A stretch of DNA of 64,000 nucleotides, from contig CACGAV010000001.1 of the NCBI GenBank assembly GCA_902571095.1, forward strand, positions 1-64,000, written 5' to 3'. Below, in pieces: positions 24,693-34,017 of the stretch. This stretch comes from an uncultured Pelagibacteraceae bacterium (GTDB lineage Bacteria; Pseudomonadota; Alphaproteobacteria; Pelagibacterales; Pelagibacteraceae). Position numbers and translations under genes: made by a program. Position 1 is the stretch's first letter; each line of letters begins with the position of its first letter. The notes beneath the pieces are model-generated. The model was not told where the DNA came from. It did not search any database and saw only the letters and a program-made list of their open reading frames with translations.

Positions 24693-25153
24693 TGAAATTA
24701 AATACTTTAATAAAGATAAATAAAAACAAAATTAGAGTTGGTAGGGGAATTGGTTCTGGCAAGGGCAAAACTTCAGGTAGAGGTGTTAAAGGACAAAAGT
24801 CTAGATCCGGGGTTGCAATAAAAAGTTTTGAAGGAGGTCAAATGCCATTATACAGAAGACTTCCAAAAAGAGGATTTAATCGGATTGGAAAGAAAAATAT
24901 TGCAATTTTGAACATTTCAGACATATCTAGCTTTTTAAAAAGTAAAAGAATTAATCTTAAAGATAAAATTGATATTAAGTATTTAGCGGAAAGAAAAATA
25001 ATTGGTAAAAAGTATAGTAAATTAAAAATTTTAGGTAAGGGCGAATTAAGTGAAAAAATAAATATTGCTACTGATTTTATATCAAAATCAGCAAAATCCA
25101 AGGTCGAAAAAGCAGGCGGATCAATAGTTATATCAAAACTAAAAAATATTTAA
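24692..25153 (+). CDS. rplO: 50S ribosomal protein L15
   Basis: RVGRGIGSGKGKTSGRGVKGQKSRSG...FEGGQMPLYRRLPKRGF. Confidence 0.98.
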   Translation: MKLNTLIKINKNKIRVGRGIGSGKGKTSGRGVKGQKSRSGVAIKSFEGGQMPLYRRLPKRGFNRIGKKNIAILNISDISSFLKSKRINLKDKIDIKYLAERKIIGKKYSKLKILGKGELSEKINIATDFISKSAKSKVEKAGGSIVISKLKNI

Positions 25154-26455
25154 ATGGCAACTGAAGATATTAATCAAAATAAATCAACACCATCTTCGGA
25201 TTTAAGAAATAGAATTTTTTTTACAATATCAGTTTTATGTGTTTATAGATTAGGAACCTATGTTCCCTTGGCTGGAATTGATCCATTAGCATTACAGGAA
25301 ATAATGTCTTCAACTCAAAAAGGTTTACTTGGGATGTTTAATGTGTTTTCAGGAGGAGCAGTTAATAGAATGGCTATTTTTGCTTTAGGTATAATGCCTT
25401 ATATATCATCATCAATTATTGTACAGTTGTTAACCGGCGTTTCAGATTATTTTAAAAATTTGAAAGATCAGGGGGAACTTGGAAGAAAAAAAATTACCCA
25501 AATTACAAGGTATGGGACTGTATTTATAGCTTCACTTCAAGGATACGGAGTTGCTGTTGGTTTAGAAAATGCTGGAAATATTGTTTTAGAACCAGGAATT
25601 AACTTTAAATTAATGACCGTTATTTCATTGGTAGCTGGTACGACTTTTCTTATGTGGCTTGGTGAACAAATTACATCAAGAGGTATAGGTAACGGAATTT
25701 CGTTAATTATATTCTCCGGAATTGTTGCAGAAATTCCTAGAGCACTTGCATCAACTTTTGAGCTTGGAAGAACCGGAGCTTTATCTGCTGGAATGATTAT
25801 TGGAATATTTGTTTTAATAATAGCAACTGTAATGTTTATAGTTTTTGTGGAAAGAGCAATGAGAAAAATATTAATTAATTATCCAAAAAGACAAATGGGC
25901 AACAAAGTTTATGGAGGTCAATCTTCTCATTTACCATTAAAAATAAATACCGCAGGTGTTATACCTGCAATTTTTGCGTCTGCTCTACTTTTAGTTCCAA
26001 TTACGTTTTCAAATTTTGGACTTTCGGACTCAGATTTTTTTATAAATTTTTCCTCTTATTTTTCTCAGGGAAAACCTCTCTATATGCTTCTTTATGCATC
26101 TGGAATAATATTTTTTTCTTTCTTTTATACTTCAATTGTATTCAATCCAAAAGAAACAGCAGAAAATTTGAGAAAATACGGAGGTTATGTTCCTGGAATT
26201 AGACCAGGCGATAGAACAGCTGATTATATAGAAAATATTTTATTAAAGCTTACAACTATAGGCGCTTCTTATTTAACATTAGTATGCTTAATGCCAGAAT
26301 TTCTTATTGCAAGATATCCAATTCCTTTTTATTTAGGAGGAACATCTGTATTAATTGTAGTAGTTGTTGCAATGGACACAGTCACACAAGTGCAAACTAG
26401 ATTAATGAGTTCACAATATGAATCATTAATCAAAAAAGCAAAATTTAGTAAATAA
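25154..26455 (+). CDS. secY: Preprotein translocase subunit SecY
   Basis: 433 aa polytopic; PYISSSIIVQLLTG; GIGNGISLIIF; VPGIRPGDRTADYIENIL. Confidence 0.99.
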   Translation: MATEDINQNKSTPSSDLRNRIFFTISVLCVYRLGTYVPLAGIDPLALQEIMSSTQKGLLGMFNVFSGGAVNRMAIFALGIMPYISSSIIVQLLTGVSDYFKNLKDQGELGRKKITQITRYGTVFIASLQGYGVAVGLENAGNIVLEPGINFKLMTVISLVAGTTFLMWLGEQITSRGIGNGISLIIFSGIVAEIPRALASTFELGRTGALSAGMIIGIFVLIIATVMFIVFVERAMRKILINYPKRQMGNKVYGGQSSHLPLKINTAGVIPAIFASALLLVPITFSNFGLSDSDFFINFSSYFSQGKPLYMLLYASGIIFFSFFYTSIVFNPKETAENLRKYGGYVPGIRPGDRTADYIENILLKLTTIGASYLTLVCLMPEFLIARYPIPFYLGGTSVLIVVVVAMDTVTQVQTRLMSSQYESLIKKAKFSK

Positions 26456-26458
26456 AAA

Positions 26459-27031
26459 ATGAATATTGTTATTTTTGGACCTCCTGGAGCAGGAAAAGGA
26501 ACTCAATCAAAATTTATTGTAAATAAATTTAAATTATATCAACTATCCACAGGCGATCTTTTACGTAATGAAATTAAAAACAAAACACAATTGGGATCTA
26601 AAATTTCTTCTATCATAAATTCAGGTGAATTAGTTTCTGATAAAATTGTTAGTAATTTAATAGAAAAATTTATCTCAAAGGATATTTACAAAAACAAAAT
26701 TATTTTTGATGGTTATCCAAGAACATTGCTTCAGGCAAAGAATTTAGATACTTTATTAAAAAAGTATAAGCAAAAAATAAATATTGTTTTAAAATTATCC
26801 GTAAGCTTAGAAACAGTAAAAAAAAGAATTTTAGAAAGACAAGTTAAGGAAAATAGAGCTGATGATAATGAGGAAATAGCAGTTAAACGATACCAAACTT
26901 ATGAAAAATCATCCGAACCAGTAATAGATTATTATAGGCAATCAAATTTACTCAAAGTTGTAAACGGTGAGGCAGAAATAACTGAAATTAATAGTGAAAT
27001 AGGCGGGTTAATTGACACTATCAAGGGTTGA
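26459..27031 (+). CDS. adk: Adenylate kinase
   Basis: IFGPPGAGKGTQSKFI; FDGYPRTLLQA. Confidence 0.98.
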   Translation: MNIVIFGPPGAGKGTQSKFIVNKFKLYQLSTGDLLRNEIKNKTQLGSKISSIINSGELVSDKIVSNLIEKFISKDIYKNKIIFDGYPRTLLQAKNLDTLLKKYKQKINIVLKLSVSLETVKKRILERQVKENRADDNEEIAVKRYQTYEKSSEPVIDYYRQSNLLKVVNGEAEITEINSEIGGLIDTIKG

Positions 27032-27055
27032 CTTTAAGGAATATGAACATATAAA
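27028..27055 (+). promoter_or_regulatory. Candidate sigma70-type promoter for rpsM-rpsK-rpoA-rplQ
   Basis: TTGACT (27028-27033), 16-nt spacer, TATAAA (27050-27055); -35 overlaps the adk stop codon. Confidence 0.5.
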
Positions 27056-27078
27056 TACTAATTTGAAAAATTCAAATT

Positions 27079-27462
27079 ATGGCTAGGATTGCAGGCGTAA
27101 ATATTCCGCAAAATAAGGTTGTTCATATAGCTCTTACCTACATACATGGTATAGGAGATTTTAATGCAAAGGTAATTTGCGAAAAACTCAATATACCACT
27201 TAGTAAAAGGGTAAATGATCTTAGTGAGGAAGAAGTATTAAAAATAAGAGAGTATATAGACCAAAATCATAAAGTTGAAGGCGATCTAAGAAGAGAGACT
27301 TCTATGAACATTAAAAGGTTGGTTGACTTAGCAACCTACAGAGGTTCAAGACATAAAAAGAAATTGCCTGTGCGAGGCCAAAGAACACATTGTAACGCAA
27401 GAACTAGAAAAGGAAAAGCTATTGCAATTGCAGGAAAAAAATTAACCCCACTTAAAAAATAA
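27079..27462 (+). CDS. rpsM: 30S ribosomal protein S13
   Basis: [35 protein letters not shown]. Confidence 0.99.
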   Translation: MARIAGVNIPQNKVVHIALTYIHGIGDFNAKVICEKLNIPLSKRVNDLSEEEVLKIREYIDQNHKVEGDLRRETSMNIKRLVDLATYRGSRHKKKLPVRGQRTHCNARTRKGKAIAIAGKKLTPLKK

Positions 27463-27900
27463 ATGCAAAAAAAGATAGAAAAAAAAGTTGAAAATAAAAC
27501 AGAGACAAAGATAACTAAAACTAAATTTAAGAAAAAAAACAAAGAGAAAAAAAATATCTCATCTGGTATAGCCTTTGTAAATTCAACTTTTAATAATACA
27601 ATTATTTCAATTGCAGATGAAAATGGAAATGTAATATCTTGGTCTTCAGCGGGAATGAAAGGTTTTAAGGGGTCACGAAAGTCAACTCCATATGCCGCTC
27701 AAGTTGCCGCAGACGATGCTGGTAGCAAAGCGTATGAAATGGGTCTAAGAACTTTAACAGTCCAGGTTAAAGGACCAGGCTCAGGTAGAGAAACAGCTTT
27801 AAGAGCCTTGCAGTCGAGAGGTTTTAAAATACTTTCTATAAAAGATACAACACCATTCCCTCATAATGGAACAAGACCACCAAAAAAAAGGAGAGTATAA
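27463..27900 (+). CDS. rpsK: 30S ribosomal protein S11 with Lys-rich N-terminal extension
   Basis: [42 protein letters not shown]-terminus. Confidence 0.98.
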   Translation: MQKKIEKKVENKTETKITKTKFKKKNKEKKNISSGIAFVNSTFNNTIISIADENGNVISWSSAGMKGFKGSRKSTPYAAQVAADDAGSKAYEMGLRTLTVQVKGPGSGRETALRALQSRGFKILSIKDTTPFPHNGTRPPKKRRV

Positions 27901-28931
27901 TGGAAAATACAAACATCTTTGATAAGAATTGGAAATCTTTAACTAAACCAACAAAATTGGAAATTGACAGTAATGAAGACAAGTCTATTGCAAAAGTAAT
28001 AGCACAACCTTTAGAGAAAGGTTTTGGACAAACTATAGGAAACTCTTTGAGGAGAATTTTATTATCATCTATACAAGGAGCTGCTGTAACCGCAGTTCAA
28101 ATAGACGGAGTATTACACGAATTTTCATCGATTAAAGGTGTAAGAGAAGATGTTACAGATATTGTTTTAAATGTAAAAAATTTAGCAATAAAACTAAACT
28201 CTGATACTCCAAAAAAATTAATTTTAGATGCGCAAGGACCTAAAGAAGTTAAAGCAAAAGATATCGCCTTAGTTTCTGATATTAAAATTCTTAATCCTGA
28301 ACAAACAATTTGTAATTTGGACGAAAAAACTAAATTTCACATGGAATTAATGGTTAATAATGGAAGAGGATATGTTTTAGCTCAAAAAAATAAATCAGAG
28401 GATACACCTCTAGGTATGATTGCGATTGATTCACTTTTTAGTCCAGTAAAAAAAGTTTCTTTTAAAGTTGAAAGTACAAGAGCTGGATCAGCTTTAGATT
28501 ATGATAAATTAGTAATGGAAGTTGAGACCAACGGAACAGTTGCCGCAGAAGACGCAGTAGCCTTTGCAGCAAGAATCTTTCAAGATCAACTATCAATGTT
28601 TGTTAACTTTGAAGATCCAAAAGAGGTTCCTAAACCAACAACATCAACTGAACCTGAATTTAATAAAAATTTATTAAAAAGAGTTGAGGAGCTGGAACTT
28701 TCAGTAAGATCTATGAATTGTCTTAAAAATGATAATATCATTTACATTGGAGATTTGGTTCAAAAAACTGAACCTGAGATGTTGCGAACTCCAAATTTTG
28801 GCAGGAAGTCTTTAAATGAAATTAAAGAAGTTCTAAGCTCAATGTCTTTATATCTTGGTATGGAAATTCCAAATTGGCCACCAGATAATATTGCAGAGTT
28901 GTCAAAAAAATTGGAAGAAAATACTTATTAA
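27900..28931 (+). CDS. rpoA: DNA-directed RNA polymerase alpha subunit
   Basis: [22 protein letters not shown]-like region; C-terminal [23 protein letters not shown]. Confidence 0.99.
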   Translation: MENTNIFDKNWKSLTKPTKLEIDSNEDKSIAKVIAQPLEKGFGQTIGNSLRRILLSSIQGAAVTAVQIDGVLHEFSSIKGVREDVTDIVLNVKNLAIKLNSDTPKKLILDAQGPKEVKAKDIALVSDIKILNPEQTICNLDEKTKFHMELMVNNGRGYVLAQKNKSEDTPLGMIAIDSLFSPVKKVSFKVESTRAGSALDYDKLVMEVETNGTVAAEDAVAFAARIFQDQLSMFVNFEDPKEVPKPTTSTEPEFNKNLLKRVEELELSVRSMNCLKNDNIIYIGDLVQKTEPEMLRTPNFGRKSLNEIKEVLSSMSLYLGMEIPNWPPDNIAELSKKLEENTY

Positions 28932-28938
28932 GGCAATC

Positions 28939-29382
28939 ATGAGACACAAAATAGGATATAGAAAACTAAACAGGACTTCTGAACACAGGAAAGCATTATT
29001 TAAAAATATGCTTAATTCCTTAATAAAGTATGAACAAATAATAACTACCTTGCCAAAGGCTAAAGAACTTAAACCAAAAATCGATAAAGTCATAACTATT
29101 GGCAAGAATTCAAATTTAAGTAAAAAAAAATATCTTTTTTCTAAACTTCAAAACAAAACATCCGTAAAAAAAGTTTTTGATACACTTTCAAAAAGATATG
29201 CTAATAGACAAGGTGGTTATTCTAGAGTTTTAAAAGCTGGTTTTAGAACTGGAGATGATGCTCCTATGGCTGTTATTGAACTTGTAGACAGAGATATTAA
29301 TGCAAAAAAGGTAGACAAACCCAAGAAGTCTGAAACTACAAAAAAAGATAAAGAAACTTTACCAAAAGTAGCGGCAAAATAA
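28939..29382 (+). CDS. rplQ: 50S ribosomal protein L17
   Basis: [32 protein letters not shown] at 28939 inside the longer ORF. Confidence 0.98.
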   Translation: MRHKIGYRKLNRTSEHRKALFKNMLNSLIKYEQIITTLPKAKELKPKIDKVITIGKNSNLSKKKYLFSKLQNKTSVKKVFDTLSKRYANRQGGYSRVLKAGFRTGDDAPMAVIELVDRDINAKKVDKPKKSETTKKDKETLPKVAAK

Positions 29383-29400
29383 TAATAATTTGCAATTTTA

Positions 29401-30303
29401 ATGTTTAAAAAGTTCATAGTTGGGAAAGACTATCAAGATACTCGTTTCGATAAATGGTTTAAACAAAATGTTTTAAACCTTCCGCAATCTTTAATAGAAA
29501 AATTAATTAGAAAAAATAAAATTAAAATCAATAATAAACGCATCAAAACTTCTTACCGAGTTAAGATTAATGATGTTGTTAAATTATATGGAATAGAAAG
29601 TCTCAAAAGCCAAACTAAATCCACAAAAGATAAATACAAACCTTCCAAAAAAGAGGCCGCAATATATTCTGATTTTGTTTTAGAGGATAATGACAATTTT
29701 ATAGTTATAAACAAACCAAGAGGAATACCTGTTCAGTCTGGTACTAAGTCTTTTAAAAATATTATAGATATACTTAAAAATACAAAACATTTCGAAAACT
29801 CAAAACCTTTTATAGTTCATAGACTTGATAAAGAAACATCAGGAGTAATGATTGTAGCAAAAAATAGAGAGTACGCACAACTTCTGACATCACTATTTCG
29901 TTTAAGAAAAGTACATAAAACTTATATTGCGATTTCATACGGGTCTGTGTCAAAAAAAATAAATATACTTAAAGACAATCTAGTTACATATGAAAATAAT
30001 AAAAAGTTAGTTCAAAAAGCTATTTCTTATTTAAAAATACTTAAAACAAATAATAATTTTTCATTTCTTGAGTTGAAACCTATTACAGGCCGAAAACACC
30101 AATTAAGAAAACAATTATACAATATAGGTAATCCAATATTGGGGGATGACAAATATGCTAATAAAGAATTAAACAAAAATATAAAAATCAAAGGTTTAAT
30201 GTTACATGCATACAAAATAAAATTTATGATAAATAGTGTAAAATACAATTATGAAGCCAAGTTTAATGATGATTTTAGTAAATTTGTAAAATACAATTTT
30301 TAA
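29401..30303 (+). CDS. rluC: RluC/RluD-family 23S rRNA pseudouridine synthase
   Basis: S4-like N-terminus; IVHRLDKETSGVMIVAKN catalytic motif. Confidence 0.87.
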   Translation: MFKKFIVGKDYQDTRFDKWFKQNVLNLPQSLIEKLIRKNKIKINNKRIKTSYRVKINDVVKLYGIESLKSQTKSTKDKYKPSKKEAAIYSDFVLEDNDNFIVINKPRGIPVQSGTKSFKNIIDILKNTKHFENSKPFIVHRLDKETSGVMIVAKNREYAQLLTSLFRLRKVHKTYIAISYGSVSKKINILKDNLVTYENNKKLVQKAISYLKILKTNNNFSFLELKPITGRKHQLRKQLYNIGNPILGDDKYANKELNKNIKIKGLMLHAYKIKFMINSVKYNYEAKFNDDFSKFVKYNF

Positions 30304-30905
30304 ATATTAGAAATATTTTTTAAAAGTATTTTTTTTAAATTTATAACTATATTTTTTGGAATTTTTTTTTCGTTTTTAATAGAAGTAATATTTTCATTAC
30401 TTAACCCACACGGAATTATTTTCTTATATTCTTCTAGATTATTTTTTATATTTATTGAAAAACCATGATATGCAACCCAACGTGAAACTTTAATACCTAT
30501 TGCAGCAATCTTTTTATTTTTTACCCATATACCAATATTTTTTTTATCAGCATAAGATTCAATTTTATAAATTCTCAAAAATTCAATTATTGAATGTTCA
30601 ATTTGTCTAACTAAATTTCTTATATCTTTTTTTCTTTTATTAAGATCAATTGCAAAATAAACAATTTGTTGTCCTGGATTGTGGAGTGTTATTTTGCCTC
30701 CTCGATTGGTTTTTATTACTTTTATCGACTTATTTAATATTTCTTCTTTTTTTGATCTTATGCCTGCAGTGAAAGTGGTTGGATGTTCTAAAAGCCATAT
30801 AAATTCACGACCTCCTAATTTAACTTCATCTACTTTTTTCACAAGTAATTTGAGCGCTTTTTCGTATTTTATAGGTTTTTTGCTTATTTTGAATTCTATG
30901 TCCAT
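30300..30905 (-). CDS. lipB: Lipoyl(octanoyl) transferase
   Basis: WLLEHPTTFTAGIRS; GGKITLHNPGQQIVY; catalytic Cys in IIPCGLSNENITS. Confidence 0.95.
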   Translation of the reverse strand: MDIEFKISKKPIKYEKALKLLVKKVDEVKLGGREFIWLLEHPTTFTAGIRSKKEEILNKSIKVIKTNRGGKITLHNPGQQIVYFAIDLNKRKKDIRNLVRQIEHSIIEFLRIYKIESYADKKNIGIWVKNKKIAAIGIKVSRWVAYHGFSINIKNNLEEYKKIIPCGLSNENITSIKNEKKIPKNIVINLKKILLKNISNI

Positions 30906-30968
30906 TTTAAATTGAATTTTATCATTAGATAAACTAAAAGTCTCAAAAATTAAACAATCTGGTGAGAA

Positions 30969-32348
30969 ATGAGTTTAGTTAAATCAATTGGAAAACAAAA
31001 AGTAAATGTAGAATTTAATAAAGATTTTATCAATCTTTTTAGTGAAAAGATTAAAGCTAAAGATGTTGCTTTTATCAATCAAACATTAGAAGATTTGCAC
31101 GCAGCCGATGTGGCAGATTTAATTGAAAATCTTGATACAGAAAATCGAAATAAATTAATAGAAATTGAGGCATTTACAATCGATCCTGAAATTTTTGTGG
31201 AATTGAATGAATCCTTACAATCTGAGGTTCTTGTTCTCCTTACACCCGAGTCAATTGCAAAAATTTTGCGCAAATTAGAGTCTGACAATGCTCTTCAAAT
31301 TCTTGAAAAAATTGAAGGAGAAAGAAAGAAAAAAGTATTAGATAAATTGTCGCCACAAGACAGATTTCTTTTGGAAGAGGGATTAAGTTATCCTGAGGAC
31401 TCTGCTGCAAGAATAATGCAAAGAGAGTTCACAGCTGTACCAAGTGATTGGACAGTAGGACAAACAATTGATTACTTACGAGAAAATAAAGATTTACCAG
31501 ATGAATTTCTAGAAATATTTGTTGTTGATGAAAAATTTAAACCAATTGGCACAGTTCCATCATCTAGAGTTTTAAGAACAGCAAGAGATTCAAAAATGAA
31601 TTCAATTATGAGAGAAATACCAGTCTTAATATCTGTAAATATGGATAAAGAAGAGGTAGGTCTTACTTTTGAAAACTATAATTTAGTATCTGCTGGTGTA
31701 GTTAATAAAGATAATAAATTAATTGGAATGATAACAGCAGATGATGTAGTTACCGTCGTACAAGAAGAAGCCGAGGAAGATGTTTTGAGGTTGGCTGGTG
31801 TGGGCGATGAAGAAATTACTGATGGAGTATTAAAAAAAACCAAAAGAAGATTTAGTTGGTTACTTCTTAATTTAATTACAGCAATTGTAGCCTCGGTTGT
31901 TATAGGTTTTTTCCAAGACGACATAGAAAAAGTTGTTGCATTAGCCGTCTTGATGCCAATCGTAGCATCAATGGGAGGAAATGCCGGAATGCAAACATTG
32001 GCTGTAACAATAAGAGCAATCGCAAAACGAGAAATTTCATCTGGTAATTTTTATAAAATAGTTACAAAAGAATTTGTTATAGGAATATTAAATGGAATAA
32101 TTTTTGCTATTATATCTGCCGCTGTTGTTCAATTTTGGTTTAAAGAATTAGATCTCTCAATTTTAATTGCGGTAGCAATGATTTTAAATATGATAGTTGC
32201 TGGTTTATTTGGTATCTTAGTTCCGGTATCTTTAAAAAAATTTAATATAGATCCAGCATTAGCTTCCAGCGTATTTGTTACAACAATAACTGATGTAATA
32301 GGTTTTTTGTCTTTTCTTGGAATTGGATCTATCTTTTTTTTAAACTAA
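30969..32348 (+). CDS. mgtE: Magnesium transporter MgtE
   Basis: MgtE N domain, CBS pair, C-terminal TM domain with LMPIVASMGGNAGMQTLAVTIRAIA. Confidence 0.95.
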   Translation: MSLVKSIGKQKVNVEFNKDFINLFSEKIKAKDVAFINQTLEDLHAADVADLIENLDTENRNKLIEIEAFTIDPEIFVELNESLQSEVLVLLTPESIAKILRKLESDNALQILEKIEGERKKKVLDKLSPQDRFLLEEGLSYPEDSAARIMQREFTAVPSDWTVGQTIDYLRENKDLPDEFLEIFVVDEKFKPIGTVPSSRVLRTARDSKMNSIMREIPVLISVNMDKEEVGLTFENYNLVSAGVVNKDNKLIGMITADDVVTVVQEEAEEDVLRLAGVGDEEITDGVLKKTKRRFSWLLLNLITAIVASVVIGFFQDDIEKVVALAVLMPIVASMGGNAGMQTLAVTIRAIAKREISSGNFYKIVTKEFVIGILNGIIFAIISAAVVQFWFKELDLSILIAVAMILNMIVAGLFGILVPVSLKKFNIDPALASSVFVTTITDVIGFLSFLGIGSIFFLN

Positions 32349-33154
32349 AAATTATCAATTAATCTTATATTTCCAATATAAATTGCATAAAACAAATTAA
32401 ATTTATTCTTATTTGGTTTTTTTAAAGTATTTAAATCAATTATTTTGATATAATCAACTTTTTTAGCACCCAAAGAAATAATTTTTTTTTTAATTAAAGA
32501 AAAACTATACGTTTCTTTTTTTGTAATCAGATCCTTTTTATATTTTTTTAAAACTTTTATTATTCTAATTAATTTAGTTTTTTCATGAGCATTTAATTTT
32601 TTTAATCTTGAAGAAAATGCAATAAAATTCTTGTCTCTTACAGTTTTGCATGGAAGAACTTTGGTTTTAATCCTATTTTTTTTTATATGTTTTTTAATTA
32701 AATAAAGTTGTTGAAAATCTTTTTTACCAAGTAAAATTTTTTTTGGCTTTGTTATTTCTAGAAGTCTATTAACTACGTTAATTACACCCCTAAAATGACC
32801 TTTTCTAAATTGTCCGCACAGTTTTTTCGAAAATTTGTCTAAATATATTTTATTTTTTGTTTTGAATTTGTATACATCAGTATAAGAGGGTTTGTATAAA
32901 TAATCGATTTTAAGTCTTTTTAATATTTTTATGTCATTTTTATTATTACGGGGATAATTTTTTAAATCTTTTCTATTATTGAATTGTTTTGGATTTATAA
33001 AAATACTAACAAGTGTTTTTCCTGAACCTCTAACAGATTTTCTTATGATACTTTCATGACCTTCATGTAGAGCACCCATTGTTGGAACTAAACTGATATT
33101 ATTGATTTTCCTTATTTCTGATCGTAACTTTTTTTTATTTGTAAATAATTTCAT
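32345..33154 (-). CDS. panC: Pantothenate synthetase
   Basis: LVPTMGALHEGHESIIRKS; SIFINPKQF; LLGKKDFQQLYLIK. Confidence 0.95.
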   Translation of the reverse strand: MKLFTNKKKLRSEIRKINNISLVPTMGALHEGHESIIRKSVRGSGKTLVSIFINPKQFNNRKDLKNYPRNNKNDIKILKRLKIDYLYKPSYTDVYKFKTKNKIYLDKFSKKLCGQFRKGHFRGVINVVNRLLEITKPKKILLGKKDFQQLYLIKKHIKKNRIKTKVLPCKTVRDKNFIAFSSRLKKLNAHEKTKLIRIIKVLKKYKKDLITKKETYSFSLIKKKIISLGAKKVDYIKIIDLNTLKKPNKNKFNLFYAIYIGNIRLIDNF

Positions 33155-33189
33155 TTGTAAAATATTCGTTTAACTTGTAAAAGGTTTTT

Positions 33190-34008
33190 ATGGTTACACA
33201 AGCAATCATTCCATTAGCAGGATTAGGTACAAGATTACTGCCACTGTCAAGTGTAATTCCAAAAGAATTGTTACCAATAAACGGCAAACCAAATTTAGAA
33301 TATATAATGGAAGAATGTATAGAAGCAGGTATAAAACAATTTATTTTTGTAGTGCCGAAAAATCGACCAAGTATAAAAAAATATTTTTTTAATGATAATT
33401 TCTACAAGAAAATAATCAAAAAGAAAAAAAATGATAAACGTTTAAAAAGTGTATTTAAAAGATTAAAGCAATTTCAAAAAATGATAAAATTTGTATATCA
33501 AAACAAGCCAGAAGGAACAGGCCATGCAGTTTTGAAATGCACAAAATATTTAAAAGGAACTCATTTTTTAATGCTTTTAGCTGATGATTTAATTGTAAAA
33601 AAAAACTGTTCCAAAGAAATGATTTCTTTACATAAAAAAACTAGAGGATCTATTATAGCAACCACAAAAGTAAAAAGAAAAACAGTTTCAAGATGGGGAA
33701 TTCTTGGTTTTAAAAAGAAAACAAGAAATTCTTTTTTAATAAACGAGGTTATTGAGAAACCTAAATTAAGTGAGGCGCCATCAAATTATGCCATAATTGG
33801 AAGATATATTTTACCTAAGAAAATACTATCTGTTTTAAAAAGTCAGGGCAGGGGTAAAGGTGGAGAGATACATATTACAGATGCAATAAAGACTCTGGTT
33901 AAAAGAGATGAAAAGTTTTATGGGAATATATTTAAGGGAAAATATATAGATTGTGGGACTATGGATGGATTTATTAAATCTGGAATCGCAATTTCAAAAT
34001 ATTTGTAA
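33190..34008 (+). CDS. galU: UTP--glucose-1-phosphate uridylyltransferase
   Basis: IPLAGLGTRLLPLSSVIPKELLPINGKPNLEYIMEE; QNKPEGTGHAVL. Confidence 0.93.
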   Translation: MVTQAIIPLAGLGTRLLPLSSVIPKELLPINGKPNLEYIMEECIEAGIKQFIFVVPKNRPSIKKYFFNDNFYKKIIKKKKNDKRLKSVFKRLKQFQKMIKFVYQNKPEGTGHAVLKCTKYLKGTHFLMLLADDLIVKKNCSKEMISLHKKTRGSIIATTKVKRKTVSRWGILGFKKKTRNSFLINEVIEKPKLSEAPSNYAIIGRYILPKKILSVLKSQGRGKGGEIHITDAIKTLVKRDEKFYGNIFKGKYIDCGTMDGFIKSGIAISKYL

Positions 34009-34017
34009 AAAATTTAT

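Noticed and set aside
28855-28938. N-terminal extension of the L17 ORF
   Set aside because: Overlaps the end of rpoA; the conserved L17 start [12 protein letters not shown] is at 28939.
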